This document shows positions 7,436-15,761 of a stretch of 64,000 nt of DNA, piece by piece (position 1 is the stretch's first letter; each line of letters begins with the position of its first letter). The notes beneath the pieces were generated by a model. That model saw only the letters and a list, made by a program, of their open reading frames with translations. It was not told where the DNA came from and ran no database searches. The position numbers and the translations under genes were made by a program. The stretch comes from Lichenicoccus sp964242335 (GTDB taxonomy: Bacteria; Pseudomonadota; Alphaproteobacteria; Acetobacterales; Acetobacteraceae): positions 162,434 through 226,433 of the forward strand of contig CAXTAY010000001.1 in NCBI GenBank assembly GCA_964242335.1, in the 5' to 3' direction.

Positions 7436-8506
7436 CTAGATCGGGCCGGTGCGCTTGACGAACTCGACCGCGCTGGCGCTGCCCTCGTAGCGCGTCTTGG
7501 TGGTGAGATACGGCGTCACCGAGGCCTTGGTGACGAACTTCAGGCCGGTGTTGATGTCGGCCGGTCCGACCAGGCCGCCGGAGACCAGGAAGTTGAACAT
7601 CTCCATCACCGTGTAGTAGCCCTGCAGGTAGGGCTGCTGGTCGATGGTGAAGTCGAGATGGCCCTCGTTGATGAGCTGCAGGGTCCGCGGCAGCAGGTCG
7701 AAGCCGCCGCCATGCACGCCCTTGGGGCCCAGGCTGTACTGTTCCATCGCCTCGGCGATGCCCTGGGTGGTGCCGCCGTCGACGGCGAACATGCCTTTGA
7801 CGTCCTGATGGCCCAGGTAATAGGCCTTCACCTTGGAGATCTCCTCGTTCACCGTGGCGCCGGTCGCTACGATGTCGATCTGGTAGCTGCGGCCGCTCTT
7901 GCTCAGCACCTCCTGCGCGCCGTCGATGCGCGGCTGGATGTTGAGCTGTCCCGGCGTCGCGATGAACAGTGCCACGCGGCCGCCGGGCACGAGCTCGAGG
8001 ATCCTCTGGCCCATCAGCTGGCCGGCCTTGAACAGATCCTGACCGATATAGGCCAGGCGCTTGTTGCCGGAACTGACGGGTGCGTCGGCATTGTAGGCGA
8101 ACACCGGGATGCCGGCGGCCAGCGCGCGCTCGACCGGGTCGTTGAAGGCGCGCGGGTCGACCAGGCAGACGGCGATGGCATCCGCCTTCGCCGCGATCGC
8201 CGAGTTCATCGCGCTGACCATCTCGGCCGCGACGCTGTTGGCCGAGCCGGTCCACTGGCTGTCGGCGCCATACAGGGCGCAGGCGTCGCGCATGCCGTTC
8301 TGGGTCGCCGTGAAGAACGGGTTGGTGGTGACGTGGTTGACGAACACGAAGCGGAAGCGGGGATGCTTGGGCACCAGATCGGCCGCCTCGGCGCGGCCGG
8401 CGCCGGCGAGCCCGGCCACCGCTGCCAGCGCCGAGCCGACCGCGCCGCTGCGCAGGATGCCGCGCCGGTCCAGCACGGCCGCGTCGCGAGGAGTCGTCAC
8501 AACCAT
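7436..8506 (-). CDS. Periplasmic sugar-binding protein of ABC importer, Tat-type signal
   Basis: The 356-residue product belongs to the ribose/galactose-type periplasmic binding family (FVFVNHVTTNPFFTATQNGM strand-helix start; DAIAVCLVDPRAFNDPVERA; hinge region FTIDQQPYLQGYY). Its N-terminus has a twin-arginine stretch, DRRGILRSGAVGSALAA, ending at a GRAEA cleavage site, so export through Tat is likely. It is the first gene of the importer operon, 3 bp ahead of the permease. FTIDQQPYLQGY also occurs in the inositol-locus binding protein at 29125-30087, so the two are distant paralogues. Confidence 0.92.
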   Translation of the reverse strand: MVVTTPRDAAVLDRRGILRSGAVGSALAAVAGLAGAGRAEAADLVPKHPRFRFVFVNHVTTNPFFTATQNGMRDACALYGADSQWTGSANSVAAEMVSAMNSAIAAKADAIAVCLVDPRAFNDPVERALAAGIPVFAYNADAPVSSGNKRLAYIGQDLFKAGQLMGQRILELVPGGRVALFIATPGQLNIQPRIDGAQEVLSKSGRSYQIDIVATGATVNEEISKVKAYYLGHQDVKGMFAVDGGTTQGIAEAMEQYSLGPKGVHGGGFDLLPRTLQLINEGHLDFTIDQQPYLQGYYTVMEMFNFLVSGGLVGPADINTGLKFVTKASVTPYLTTKTRYEGSASAVEFVKRTGPI

Positions 8507-8636
8507 ATCCGCATCTCCCAGATGAGGTCGCCTTGAGGCGAGCTTGCTTGATGTCCGTCGAGCCGGATCGAGCCCGAAGTTCCTGCCGATCTGGCAGCGA
8601 TCTGCAAGTCATGTCAAGAGCTTACCGGACAGGGAA

Positions 8637-8663
8637 GATCCGGAAGCCGGGCCGCGCCGGATC
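8637..8663 (-). terminator. Hairpin just downstream of selD
   Basis: GATCCGG (8637-8643) and CCGGATC (8657-8663) form a 7-bp perfect stem around a 13-nt loop, directly after the selD stop codon in the direction of transcription. No T-run follows, so it may be only a transcript-stabilising hairpin or part of a Rho-dependent end. Confidence 0.3.
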
Positions 8664-9710
8664 CTATCCGACGTCGATGGACGCCGCGCCGGCCGACAGG
8701 GCGCCGATCTCCCGGGCGTCGTGGTGGCCGTGTCGCCGTATCAGCTGCATCACATCGTGCGCGGCCTCCGGCGCCACCGCGATCAGCAGGCCGCCGCTGG
8801 TCTGCGGGTCGCACAGCAGGTCCTTCTGCCACGCCGCGAGGGCCGGGCCGATGCGCACCTCGTGACCGTAGCTCGCCCAGTTCCGCACCGCCGCACCGGT
8901 CCTGACGCCGGCTTCGGCCAGGGCTGCGACGCCGTGCAGGACCGGGATGTCCGCCATGCGCAGCCCGGCCACGAGGCCGGAGCCGCGGCACAGCTCCAGC
9001 GCGTGGCCGAGCAGCCCGAAGCCGGTCACGTCAGTGACCGCGTGCACGCCCGCATCGCCGGCCAGCGCCGCGCCCACCGCGTTCAGCTGCGTGGTCGAGG
9101 CGATCATCGCGCCGTAGCCGTCGGCATCGAGCCGGTCCTGCTTGAGGGCGGCGCTGTAGATGCCGACGCCCAGCCCCTTGGTCAGGATCAGCCGGTCGCC
9201 CGCCCGCGCCGTGCTGTTGCGCAGCAGACGGTCCGGATGCACCAGTCCCAGCGCCACCAGGCCGTAGATCGGCTCGACGCTGTCGATCGAGTGCCCGCCG
9301 GCGACGGGAATTCCGGCGACGGCGCAGACCGCAGCGCCTCCCGCCACGATGCGGCGAATGCTGTCGATGCCGATCTTGCCGATCGGCATGCCGACGATCG
9401 CCAGCGCCAGGATCGGCGTGCCGCCCATGGCGTAGATGTCGGACAGCGCGTTGGTCGCGGCGATCCGGCCGAACTCGTACGGATCGTCCACCACCGGCAT
9501 GAAGAAGTCGGTGGTGGCGACCAGCGCCTGGCTGTCGTTCAGGCGGTAGACGGCGGCGTCGTCGCCGGTCTCGGTGCCGACCAGCAGGTTGGCGAACGGC
9601 CCGGCCATCGGCATGTCGGCGAGGATCTGCTGCAGCACCGACGGCGCCAGCTTGCAGCCGCATCCGCCGCCATGCGCGAGCGAGGTGAGACGGGCTTCAC
9701 GATCGTTCAT
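8664..9710 (-). CDS. selD: Selenide, water dikinase (selenophosphate synthetase)
   Basis: SelD makes monoselenophosphate from selenide and ATP, the selenium donor for selenocysteine synthesis. The protein has 348 residues, the normal length. The N-terminus MNDREARLTSLAHGGGCGCK places the active-site Cys at position 17 and the essential Lys at position 20, exactly as in the E. coli enzyme, so this SelD uses Cys and not Sec. ATP/metal-binding blocks TTDFFMPVVDDPYEFGRIAA and TDVTGFGLLGHALEL are intact. The start at 9710 lies 75 bp from the divergent selA start. With selA, selB and the tRNA next to it, the whole Sec pathway is in one place. Confidence 0.97.
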   Translation of the reverse strand: MNDREARLTSLAHGGGCGCKLAPSVLQQILADMPMAGPFANLLVGTETGDDAAVYRLNDSQALVATTDFFMPVVDDPYEFGRIAATNALSDIYAMGGTPILALAIVGMPIGKIGIDSIRRIVAGGAAVCAVAGIPVAGGHSIDSVEPIYGLVALGLVHPDRLLRNSTARAGDRLILTKGLGVGIYSAALKQDRLDADGYGAMIASTTQLNAVGAALAGDAGVHAVTDVTGFGLLGHALELCRGSGLVAGLRMADIPVLHGVAALAEAGVRTGAAVRNWASYGHEVRIGPALAAWQKDLLCDPQTSGGLLIAVAPEAAHDVMQLIRRHGHHDAREIGALSAGAASIDVG

Positions 9711-9785
9711 GACGGACGCTCCCTCGTTGACGCCTGCGCGGCTTCGCCTAACTGTGGCGCGCGATCGCGACCCGGAGGATACAGG

Positions 9786-11192
9786 CTGCCAGACGACGCC
9801 GAAAGCCGGGCGCTGCGGGCTCTGCCGCAGGTGCAACGGCTCCTGGAGCTGCCGCAGGCCGCCAGGCTGGCGCGGCATGCGTCGCGCCCGGTGCTGGTCG
9901 CGGCGATCCGTGCGGTGCTCGACACGGTGCGCGCGGAGCTGCGCCGGGAGCCGGGCGGTGCGGTGCCCTCCGCCGAGGCGCTGCTCGACCGCGTCGAGCA
10001 ACGACTGACGGCCGAGGCGGTGCCGGGACTGCGGGCCGCGATCAACGCGACCGGTATCGTGCTGCACACCAACCTGGGCCGGGCGCCGCTGGCCGCGGCG
10101 GCGCTGCAGGCGGTGGCCGCGGTCGCCGGCGGCTACTCGAACCTCGAGTTCGACCTCGCCTCCGGCAGTCGCGGCTCCCGCACCCAGGGCATCGAGCCGC
10201 TGCTCTCGTCGCTCACCGGGGCAGAGGCCGGACTCGCGGTGAACAACGCCGCGGCGGCGGTGCTGCTGGCGCTCAGCGCCATCGCCGGTGGCATCGCCGG
10301 CGGCGGCGAGGTGATCGTCTCGCGCGGCGAGCTGGTGGAGATCGGCGGCGGCTTCCGCATCCCCGACGTGATCCGTCAGGGCGGCGCGCAGCTGGTCGAG
10401 GTCGGCACCACCAACAAGACGCGCATCGCCGACTACCGCGACGCGATCACGCCGCGCACGCGCATGCTGCTGAAGGTGCACCAGAGCAACTACCGGATCG
10501 TCGGCTTCACCTCGGAAGCGGGCATCGCCGAGCTGTCCGTGCTGGCCCGGGAGCGCGGGCTGGTGCTGATGCAGGACCTGGGCAGCGGCGCGCTGCTCGA
10601 TCTGCGCCGCTTCGGCCGGCCGTACGAACCCACGGTGCGCGACGCGCTTGCCGCCGGCGCCGACCTGGTCGCGTTCAGCGGCGACAAGCTGATGGGCGGC
10701 CCGCAGGCCGGCATCCTCGTCGGCCGCGCCGAGACGATCGCGCCGCTGCGGCGCCATCCGCTGCTGCGCGCGCTCAGGCTGGACAAGATGTCGCTCGCGG
10801 CCCTGGAAGCGACGCTGCGACTGTATCACGATCCCGACGCGGCGTCCGCCTCGATCCCGGTGCTGCGCATGCTCGGACAGGACGCGGCCACACTGGCCGC
10901 GCGCGCCGCCAGGCTGTGCGCGCTGCTCGGCGACGCCGTGGCGGCGGCGGTCGAACCCAGCACCGGCTATGCCGGCGGCGGCACCCTGCCGGACAGCGTG
11001 ATCCCCAGCCAGGCGGTGGCGATCGCGTCTCCTGCGGTTCCGGCCGAGCTGCTGGCGGCGCGGCTGCGGCGGCAGGAGCCGGCGGTGATCGGCCGGATCG
11101 CCGGCGGCCGGCTGCTGCTCGACATGCTCGCGGTGGCGGATGCGGAGCTCGACCCGCTCGCGGCGTCGGTCCGGGCCGCACTCGCCGGATGA
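9786..11192 (+). CDS. selA: L-seryl-tRNA(Sec) selenium transferase
   Basis: SelA is a pyridoxal-phosphate enzyme that converts Ser-tRNA(Sec) to Sec-tRNA(Sec). The 468-residue frame has LRAAINATGIVLHTNLGRAP, SRGELVEIGGGFRIPDV, EVGTTNKTRI and the PLP-lysine segment FSGDKLMGGPQAGIL (Lys301 in this numbering). No ATG, GTG or TTG lies in frame near the expected N-terminus. A GGAGG at 9774-9778 is 7 nt before a CTG at 9786, which gives the right N-terminal length, so CTG is called as the start. The only alternative is GTG 9831, which would trim about 15 residues. The stop codon overlaps the selB start (ATGA), implying translational coupling. Confidence 0.95.
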   Translation: MPDDAESRALRALPQVQRLLELPQAARLARHASRPVLVAAIRAVLDTVRAELRREPGGAVPSAEALLDRVEQRLTAEAVPGLRAAINATGIVLHTNLGRAPLAAAALQAVAAVAGGYSNLEFDLASGSRGSRTQGIEPLLSSLTGAEAGLAVNNAAAAVLLALSAIAGGIAGGGEVIVSRGELVEIGGGFRIPDVIRQGGAQLVEVGTTNKTRIADYRDAITPRTRMLLKVHQSNYRIVGFTSEAGIAELSVLARERGLVLMQDLGSGALLDLRRFGRPYEPTVRDALAAGADLVAFSGDKLMGGPQAGILVGRAETIAPLRRHPLLRALRLDKMSLAALEATLRLYHDPDAASASIPVLRMLGQDAATLAARAARLCALLGDAVAAAVEPSTGYAGGGTLPDSVIPSQAVAIASPAVPAELLAARLRRQEPAVIGRIAGGRLLLDMLAVADAELDPLAASVRAALAG

Positions 11193-13078
11193 GGCGGCTG
11201 CTGCTGGGCGTCGTCGGCCACGTCGATCACGGCAAGACCGCGCTGGTCCGCGCCCTGACCGGCATCGAGACCGACCGGCTGCCCGACGAGCGGCGTCGCG
11301 GCATCTCGATCGCGCTCGGCTTCGCGCACCTGCGCCTGGGTGACGACGAGGTCGACCTCATCGACATGCCCGGGCACGAGCGCTTCGTGCGCACCATGGT
11401 CTCCGGCGCCACCGGTATCGACGCGGTGATGCTCGTGGTCGCCGCCAACGAGGGGGTGAAGCCGCAGACGGTCGAGCACGTCGACATCGCGGTGCTGCTC
11501 GGCCTCACCCGCGCCCTGATCGTGATCACCAAGGTCGACCTGGTGCCTGCGGACGAGGCGGAGGCGGTCGCACGCCAGGTCGCGATCTTCGCCCGCGACG
11601 CGGGGCTGCAGGCGTCGTCGCCGATCCTGACCTCGGCGGCCGCCGGCACCGGCCTGGAGGCGTTGCGCGCGGCGATGGCGTCGGCGCTGATCGGGGTGCC
11701 GAACCGGGACGAGGCCGGCTACCCGTACCTGCCGGTCGACCGCGCCTTCACCATCGCCGGCCACGGCACCGTGGTGACCGGCACCCTGCGCCGCGGCCGG
11801 CTGGGCGCGGACGCCGAGCTCGAGCTGGTGCCGGGCGGCGCGCGGGCACGGATCCGCTCGCTGCAGGTGCATGGCAGTGCCGTCGCCGCCGCGGAGCCGG
11901 GGCAGCGCGTCGCGGTGAACCTGCGCGGCCTGGAGCCGGGCGAGGTGCCGCGCGGCACGGCGCTGTGCGCCTCCGGCCTGATGTCGGCGTCCGACTGGCT
12001 GTCGGTCACGCTGACGCTGGTCGCCGCTGCGGCGCCGCTGCGCACCACGCAGCGGCTGCAGCTGCTGATCGGCACCGACGAGGTCGAGGTGCGGGTGCGG
12101 CTGCTCGATCGCGACGCGCTCGAGCCGGGCCATACGTGCCTCGCGCAGCTGCACTGCCTGCGCACGGTCTCGGTGCCGGCGCGGGAAAGGTTCATCCTGC
12201 GCAGTGCCTCGCCGGCGGCGACGTTGGCCGGCGGGCGGGTGCTCGATCCTGCGTCGCGTCGCCTGCGTCGTCACGCGCAGCGCGGCCTCGAGCGACTCCA
12301 GGCCCTGGCCGACGCGACCGGCGAGCGGATCCTGGTCGAGGCGGTCGAGATGGCGGGGGGTGCCGGGCTGTCGGTGCCGGAGCTGGCGCGGCTGGCGGGC
12401 CTCGCGCCGGCGCGGGTGCGCGAGGCGCTGCCGCGGCTCGACCTGGTCCGCACCGGCGGCGACGGCGTGGTGAGCCGGGTGTTGTTCGACAAGCTCCTCG
12501 CCGCCCTGCCGCGCCTGCTGGCGGCACGGGCGGCGGAGCATCCGGAGGGGCTGTCGCGTGAGCGGCTGGGCGCGCTGGTGCCGGCGGCCGGCGCCGCGGT
12601 GCTGGACGAGGCGGTCGTCCGCCTGGTGGCCGTGCAGGCGCTGCGCCAGGAGGGCGGCCGGGTACGGCTGGCGCGCCCCGCCCAGGAGCGCGAGCAGGCG
12701 CGGCGCGAGACGCAGCTGTTGGCCCGGCTGGCGGAGGCGATCCGGCGCGGCGGCTTGACGCCGCCGGACCTGCCCGAGGCGAGCGACCTGCAGGTGCGGC
12801 GCATGCTGGATCGGCTGGTCCGCGCCGGCATCGTGGTGCGTGCCCGCGATCGGGTGCAGGAGCGCGACGTGCTGTTCCACCGCGAGGCGATCGAGGCGGC
12901 GCGGCGCACGCTGCTGCCGATGCTGGGCACCGGTGACGGGCTCCTGGTCAGGGAGGCGGGCGAGGCGCTCGGTATCTCGCGCAAATTCAGCGTGCCGCTG
13001 CTCGAATATCTCGACGCGACCCGGTTCACCCGCCGGGTCGGCGACCGTCGCGTGCTTGGTGCGCCGGCCGGAACCTGA
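11189..13078 (+). CDS. selB: Selenocysteine-specific elongation factor
   Basis: SelB is the EF-Tu-like GTPase that brings Sec-tRNA(Sec) to UGA codons marked by a SECIS hairpin. The protein has 629 residues. The G domain starts MRRLLLGVVGHVDHGKTALV with DMPGHERFV (G3) and ITKVDLV (G4); beta-barrel domains follow to about residue 370. The C-terminal part (about 390-629) is the winged-helix region that reads the SECIS RNA; it is more divergent and ends with GISRKFSVPLLEYLDATRFT, a typical SelB ending. The ATG overlaps the selA stop, and the tRNA-Sec gene begins 16 bp after the selB stop, so selA, selB and the tRNA are probably one transcript. Confidence 0.97.
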   Translation: MRRLLLGVVGHVDHGKTALVRALTGIETDRLPDERRRGISIALGFAHLRLGDDEVDLIDMPGHERFVRTMVSGATGIDAVMLVVAANEGVKPQTVEHVDIAVLLGLTRALIVITKVDLVPADEAEAVARQVAIFARDAGLQASSPILTSAAAGTGLEALRAAMASALIGVPNRDEAGYPYLPVDRAFTIAGHGTVVTGTLRRGRLGADAELELVPGGARARIRSLQVHGSAVAAAEPGQRVAVNLRGLEPGEVPRGTALCASGLMSASDWLSVTLTLVAAAAPLRTTQRLQLLIGTDEVEVRVRLLDRDALEPGHTCLAQLHCLRTVSVPARERFILRSASPAATLAGGRVLDPASRRLRRHAQRGLERLQALADATGERILVEAVEMAGGAGLSVPELARLAGLAPARVREALPRLDLVRTGGDGVVSRVLFDKLLAALPRLLAARAAEHPEGLSRERLGALVPAAGAAVLDEAVVRLVAVQALRQEGGRVRLARPAQEREQARRETQLLARLAEAIRRGGLTPPDLPEASDLQVRRMLDRLVRAGIVVRARDRVQERDVLFHREAIEAARRTLLPMLGTGDGLLVREAGEALGISRKFSVPLLEYLDATRFTRRVGDRRVLGAPAGT

Positions 13079-13094
13079 TACGGCCCTCTCCGGG

Positions 13095-13187
13095 GGAGGC
13101 GATTGGGGTCTGGTGGCCCCCCTGGTCTTCAAAACCAGTGGCTCGTCAAGAACGGGCGGTGGGTTCGATTCCCATCCGCCTCCGCCA
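13095..13187 (+). tRNA. selC: tRNA-Sec, anticodon UCA
   Basis: The sequence folds into a long tRNA typical of selenocysteine. The acceptor stem pairs GGAGGCG (13095-13101) with CGCCTCC (13177-13183), with an eighth A-C opposition next to the T stem. The anticodon stem is CTGGT/ACCAG with loop CTTCAAA and anticodon TCA at 13129-13131. The long variable arm pairs 13141-13146 with 13152-13157. The T arm is GTGGG-TTCGATT-CCCAT. Discriminator G and encoded CCA end at 13187. It reads UGA and is charged first with serine. It lies directly downstream of selB. Confidence 0.96.
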
Positions 13188-13210
13188 GGAACTCTGCTGG
13201 GAACAGCAGG

Positions 13211-13250
13211 CAAGGGCTTTGCCCTTGACCCACTGGGGCCGGCGGCCCCA
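13211..13250. terminator. Double hairpin between tRNA-Sec and formate dehydrogenase gamma
   Basis: Two perfect hairpins follow each other: CAAGGGC-TTT-GCCCTTG (13211-13227) and TGGGGCC-GGC-GGCCCCA (13234-13250). They separate the converging sel transcript (plus) and the fdh gamma/beta transcript (minus). A two-way terminator is the likely role; neither is followed by a T-run. The pair may also be a dispersed palindromic repeat of this lineage. Confidence 0.5.
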
Positions 13251-13277
13251 GACCCCGATTCATCACCGGGCGGCCTG

Positions 13278-14363
13278 CTAGCGCTTGTTCCTTGCCGCCA
13301 TCAGCCGGCGCATCTTCTCGCGGATCGATCGGCGCTGCTGCGGGTCCGGCAGGTTCTCCGGCTGGCTGAAGCGAAAGCTGATCTCCGGCCGGCTTGCCGA
13401 GACGTCGCCGATGCCGATGGTGGAGACGCGCAGCAGCAGGCTCCCGGTCAGCGTCGCGACCGAGGCGATCGCGCCGAGCTGCCGGGCGGTGCGCCGGTCG
13501 GTGAACAGGCCGGCCAGCTGCAGCCCGACCGGCAGCACGGCCCCGAACGCGGTGACACCGATCCGCTCCACCCGGCCCCAGGCGCTCTTGCGCGCGTCGG
13601 CGACGCCGGTCCGCTCGTAGGTCCGGTCGGACACGGCGCCGGCGACGAGCTCGGTGGCGAGCGCCACGATCGCCACCGCCTCGAGCCGGCGCCGCACCTC
13701 GCGATCCGGTTCCAGCAGCGCCAGGGCGGAGGCCCCGGCGGCGATCGAGGAGGCGCTGAAGCGGGTCGCGAGGCCGCGCGGCGAGGCGGCCCAGAACGGC
13801 GTGCTGGTCGCGGCCAGCAGGGTCGCGGTGTAGGAGGCGAGCCCGGCCCCGGTCAGGGCGGCCGGCACCTGGCCGATGCGGGCGATGCCGCGCATCCGCG
13901 GCAGGAAGCCGGAGGCCAGCTCCGCCGTGGCGCTTAGGCCGGCGAAGCCGCTGAAGCTCATCAGGATCCAGGTGCCGATCGACATCGGCGAGGTATGCTT
14001 GGCGATCCGCAGCATGTTGTAGAAGCGCTGCGGCGTGTGCAGGTCCCAGATCAGCAGCGGCGAGCCGAGCACCGGCGCCAGCAGCGACAGGTAGCGGCCG
14101 TTGCGCACGGTGGTGCGCGAGGGTCCGGGGCGCACCAGGTCGGCCACCGTCGACAGCATCATCGAGGCGCCCGAGAGGCCGGCGAGGAAGATGTAGCCGC
14201 CCACCACCCACTCGTTGAACGGCGACGCCTTGAGCTGCGAGCGGCCGTAATAGGTCGGGCCGGTCCAGCCCGGATGCGCCGGCATGGCGCGCTCGGAGCT
14301 GTCGGCGGGAACCTCCGTCTGGTCTTCGGCGCCCTGCGTCGCCGCCTGGTAGGAGGTCGACAT
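13278..14363 (-). CDS. Formate dehydrogenase membrane anchor, NrfD/PsrC family
   Basis: A 361-residue polytopic membrane protein with about eight hydrophobic helices and the NrfD/PsrC pattern (FNEWVVGGYIFLAGLSGASM near residue 50; LLIWDLHTPQRFYNMLR near 110). Such subunits pass electrons from an iron-sulfur partner to the quinone pool and replace the cytochrome b gamma subunit found in FdnI. The TGA of the beta gene overlaps its ATG by one base. The C-terminus is basic (EKMRRLMAARNKR) and probably cytoplasmic. The absence of haem-ligand histidines in the helices fits NrfD rather than cytochrome b. Confidence 0.88.
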   Translation of the reverse strand: MSTSYQAATQGAEDQTEVPADSSERAMPAHPGWTGPTYYGRSQLKASPFNEWVVGGYIFLAGLSGASMMLSTVADLVRPGPSRTTVRNGRYLSLLAPVLGSPLLIWDLHTPQRFYNMLRIAKHTSPMSIGTWILMSFSGFAGLSATAELASGFLPRMRGIARIGQVPAALTGAGLASYTATLLAATSTPFWAASPRGLATRFSASSIAAGASALALLEPDREVRRRLEAVAIVALATELVAGAVSDRTYERTGVADARKSAWGRVERIGVTAFGAVLPVGLQLAGLFTDRRTARQLGAIASVATLTGSLLLRVSTIGIGDVSASRPEISFRFSQPENLPDPQQRRSIREKMRRLMAARNKR

Positions 14364-15352
14364 CAGCGCGCCCTCGTCCCCCCGCCCAGCATCAGCGCGG
14401 CGGCGGCGGCCAAGCTGCCGATCGCGATGAAGCCGGACAGCAACCCGGGCAGCACCCGTCGCGAGGCCCGCGTCGGTGCGACCGGCAGGTTGTAGATCTC
14501 GGGACGGTCGGTCAGCAGGAAGAAGGCGTTCAGGTGGCCGAGGTCGCCGGTGGCGCCGGGCTCGTCGGGCGCGCCGTATAGATAGGCGCTCTCGACGCCG
14601 AGGCCGTGCAGCTGCTCGACCCGCGCGCGGGCACGCACGGTCAGGTCGCCGACCTCGCCGAACTGGATCGAGTCCGTGGGGCAGGATTTGGCGCAGGCCG
14701 GCTCCAGCCCCCCCTTCAGGCGGTCGTAGCAGAGGGTGCACTTATGCGCCTTGCCGTCGAGCAGGCTGACATCGACCACGCCGAACGGGCAGGCCGGCAC
14801 GCAGTAGCCGCAGCCGTTGCAGATGTCCTGCTGCACCACCACGGTGTCGAACTCGGTCTTGAACAGGGCGCCCGTAGGGCAGGCCTCCATGCAGGGCGGG
14901 TTGTGGCAGTGCTTGCAGACGTCGCTCATCATCAGCCAGCCGCTCTGGAACGCGGCCTGGTTGTTGTCGCGCACGCCGCCCTTGCCGCCGCTGTCGTTCA
15001 GGCCGCTGCCGCAACCACCCGCCTTGCCGCTGCCGCAACCGCCCGAGCTGCCGGCCTTGTCGCCGGCCTTGTCACCGGTCTTCTCGATGAAGTTCACGTG
15101 CCGCCAGCTATTGGCCGACAGCGCGCCGGTGTTGTCGTAGCTCTGCCCGGTCAGGCCGATATTGTCGGCGGGAAGGTTGTTCCATTCCTTGCACGCCACC
15201 TCGCACGCCTTGCAGCCGATGCAGACGGTGGTGTCGGTGAAGAAGCCGTACGATTTTCCGGGCTCGATCAGCACGCCGGCGGTCAGCTCGGACTCGTCGC
15301 GCATCACCCGGTCGAGGCTGGACTGGGTGTATTCCTGCAGGCGGGCGTGCAT
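14363..15352 (-). CDS. Formate dehydrogenase iron-sulfur (beta) subunit
   Basis: The 329-residue protein carries four [4Fe-4S] motifs in the FdnH/HybA arrangement: CIGCKACEVAC (44-54), CKHCHNPPCMEAC (146-158), CNGCGYCVPAC, and the split CTLC...CAKSC. It ends in one hydrophobic helix (LLSGFIAIGSLAAAAALML) that anchors it beside the NrfD subunit. Residues 92-128 form a Gly/Ser/Lys-rich insert with two GGCGSG units not expected in relatives. The start MHARLQEYTQ at 15352 gives a normal N-terminus. The gene sits between a 77-codon gene and the NrfD gene on the minus strand, while the catalytic alpha subunit is encoded divergently on the plus strand. Confidence 0.93.
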   Translation of the reverse strand: MHARLQEYTQSSLDRVMRDESELTAGVLIEPGKSYGFFTDTTVCIGCKACEVACKEWNNLPADNIGLTGQSYDNTGALSANSWRHVNFIEKTGDKAGDKAGSSGGCGSGKAGGCGSGLNDSGGKGGVRDNNQAAFQSGWLMMSDVCKHCHNPPCMEACPTGALFKTEFDTVVVQQDICNGCGYCVPACPFGVVDVSLLDGKAHKCTLCYDRLKGGLEPACAKSCPTDSIQFGEVGDLTVRARARVEQLHGLGVESAYLYGAPDEPGATGDLGHLNAFFLLTDRPEIYNLPVAPTRASRRVLPGLLSGFIAIGSLAAAAALMLGGGTRAR

Positions 15353-15371
15353 GTCCAAGGTCGCAGGTTCC

Positions 15372-15605
15372 TCAATGGCCGGACGCGTCCGCGACCTCGA
15401 CGGACTTCGCGACCATACCGATGATGTTTCTCGGCTGGATATAGGTGACCCGGACACGTGCCTGTGTCTGCTGCAGCGGCTGCAGCTGCGAGGGTTCGGC
15501 CATCGAGCCGTGGCCGAGCATGAACAGGTGCGACACTCCGCCATCGTCGGTCAACTGGAAGCGGCTCTCCTGCACGATCGTCACCGTCCCCGTCATCGTC
15601 GGCAT
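15372..15605 (-). CDS. Small formate-dehydrogenase-associated protein, unknown function
   Basis: A 77-residue protein lies 19 bp upstream of the beta subunit gene in the same orientation and is the first gene of that operon. The sequence MTGTVTIVQESRFQLTDDGG, then SHLFMLGHGSMAEPSQLQPL, then VRVTYIQPRNIIGMVAKSVE, looks like a small beta-rich domain of the OB-fold type, without Cys clusters or a signal peptide. GGGGAG precedes the ATG at 15605; ATG 15596 is an alternative. Position suggests a role in assembly or regulation of formate dehydrogenase. I do not recognise the family. Confidence 0.75.
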   Translation of the reverse strand: MPTMTGTVTIVQESRFQLTDDGGVSHLFMLGHGSMAEPSQLQPLQQTQARVRVTYIQPRNIIGMVAKSVEVADASGH

Positions 15606-15761
15606 CGCGGCAGCACTCCCCGGCAGGTCCGGCCGGCGCACCCGGCGGCACCTGCCCATCGAGCATGTGATGGCGCGCTCGATTGCGCAAAAGGCCGCGG
15701 CCGTGCATGAGCGGGAGGTCGCAGGACCTGTCGGCAGCAGGTCCGGACCGGGAGATCGCCG

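Noticed and set aside
8544..9785. Very long open frame on the plus strand running into selA from 8544
   Set aside because: The part before 9786 lies antisense to selD, which has perfect SelD motifs; the openness is a by-product of high G+C.
15671..15687. Sigma-54-like promoter TGGCGCG...TTGCG ahead of the formate dehydrogenase alpha gene
   Set aside because: The distance between GG and GC is 11 nt, not the required 10, and no sigma-54 activator gene is nearby.
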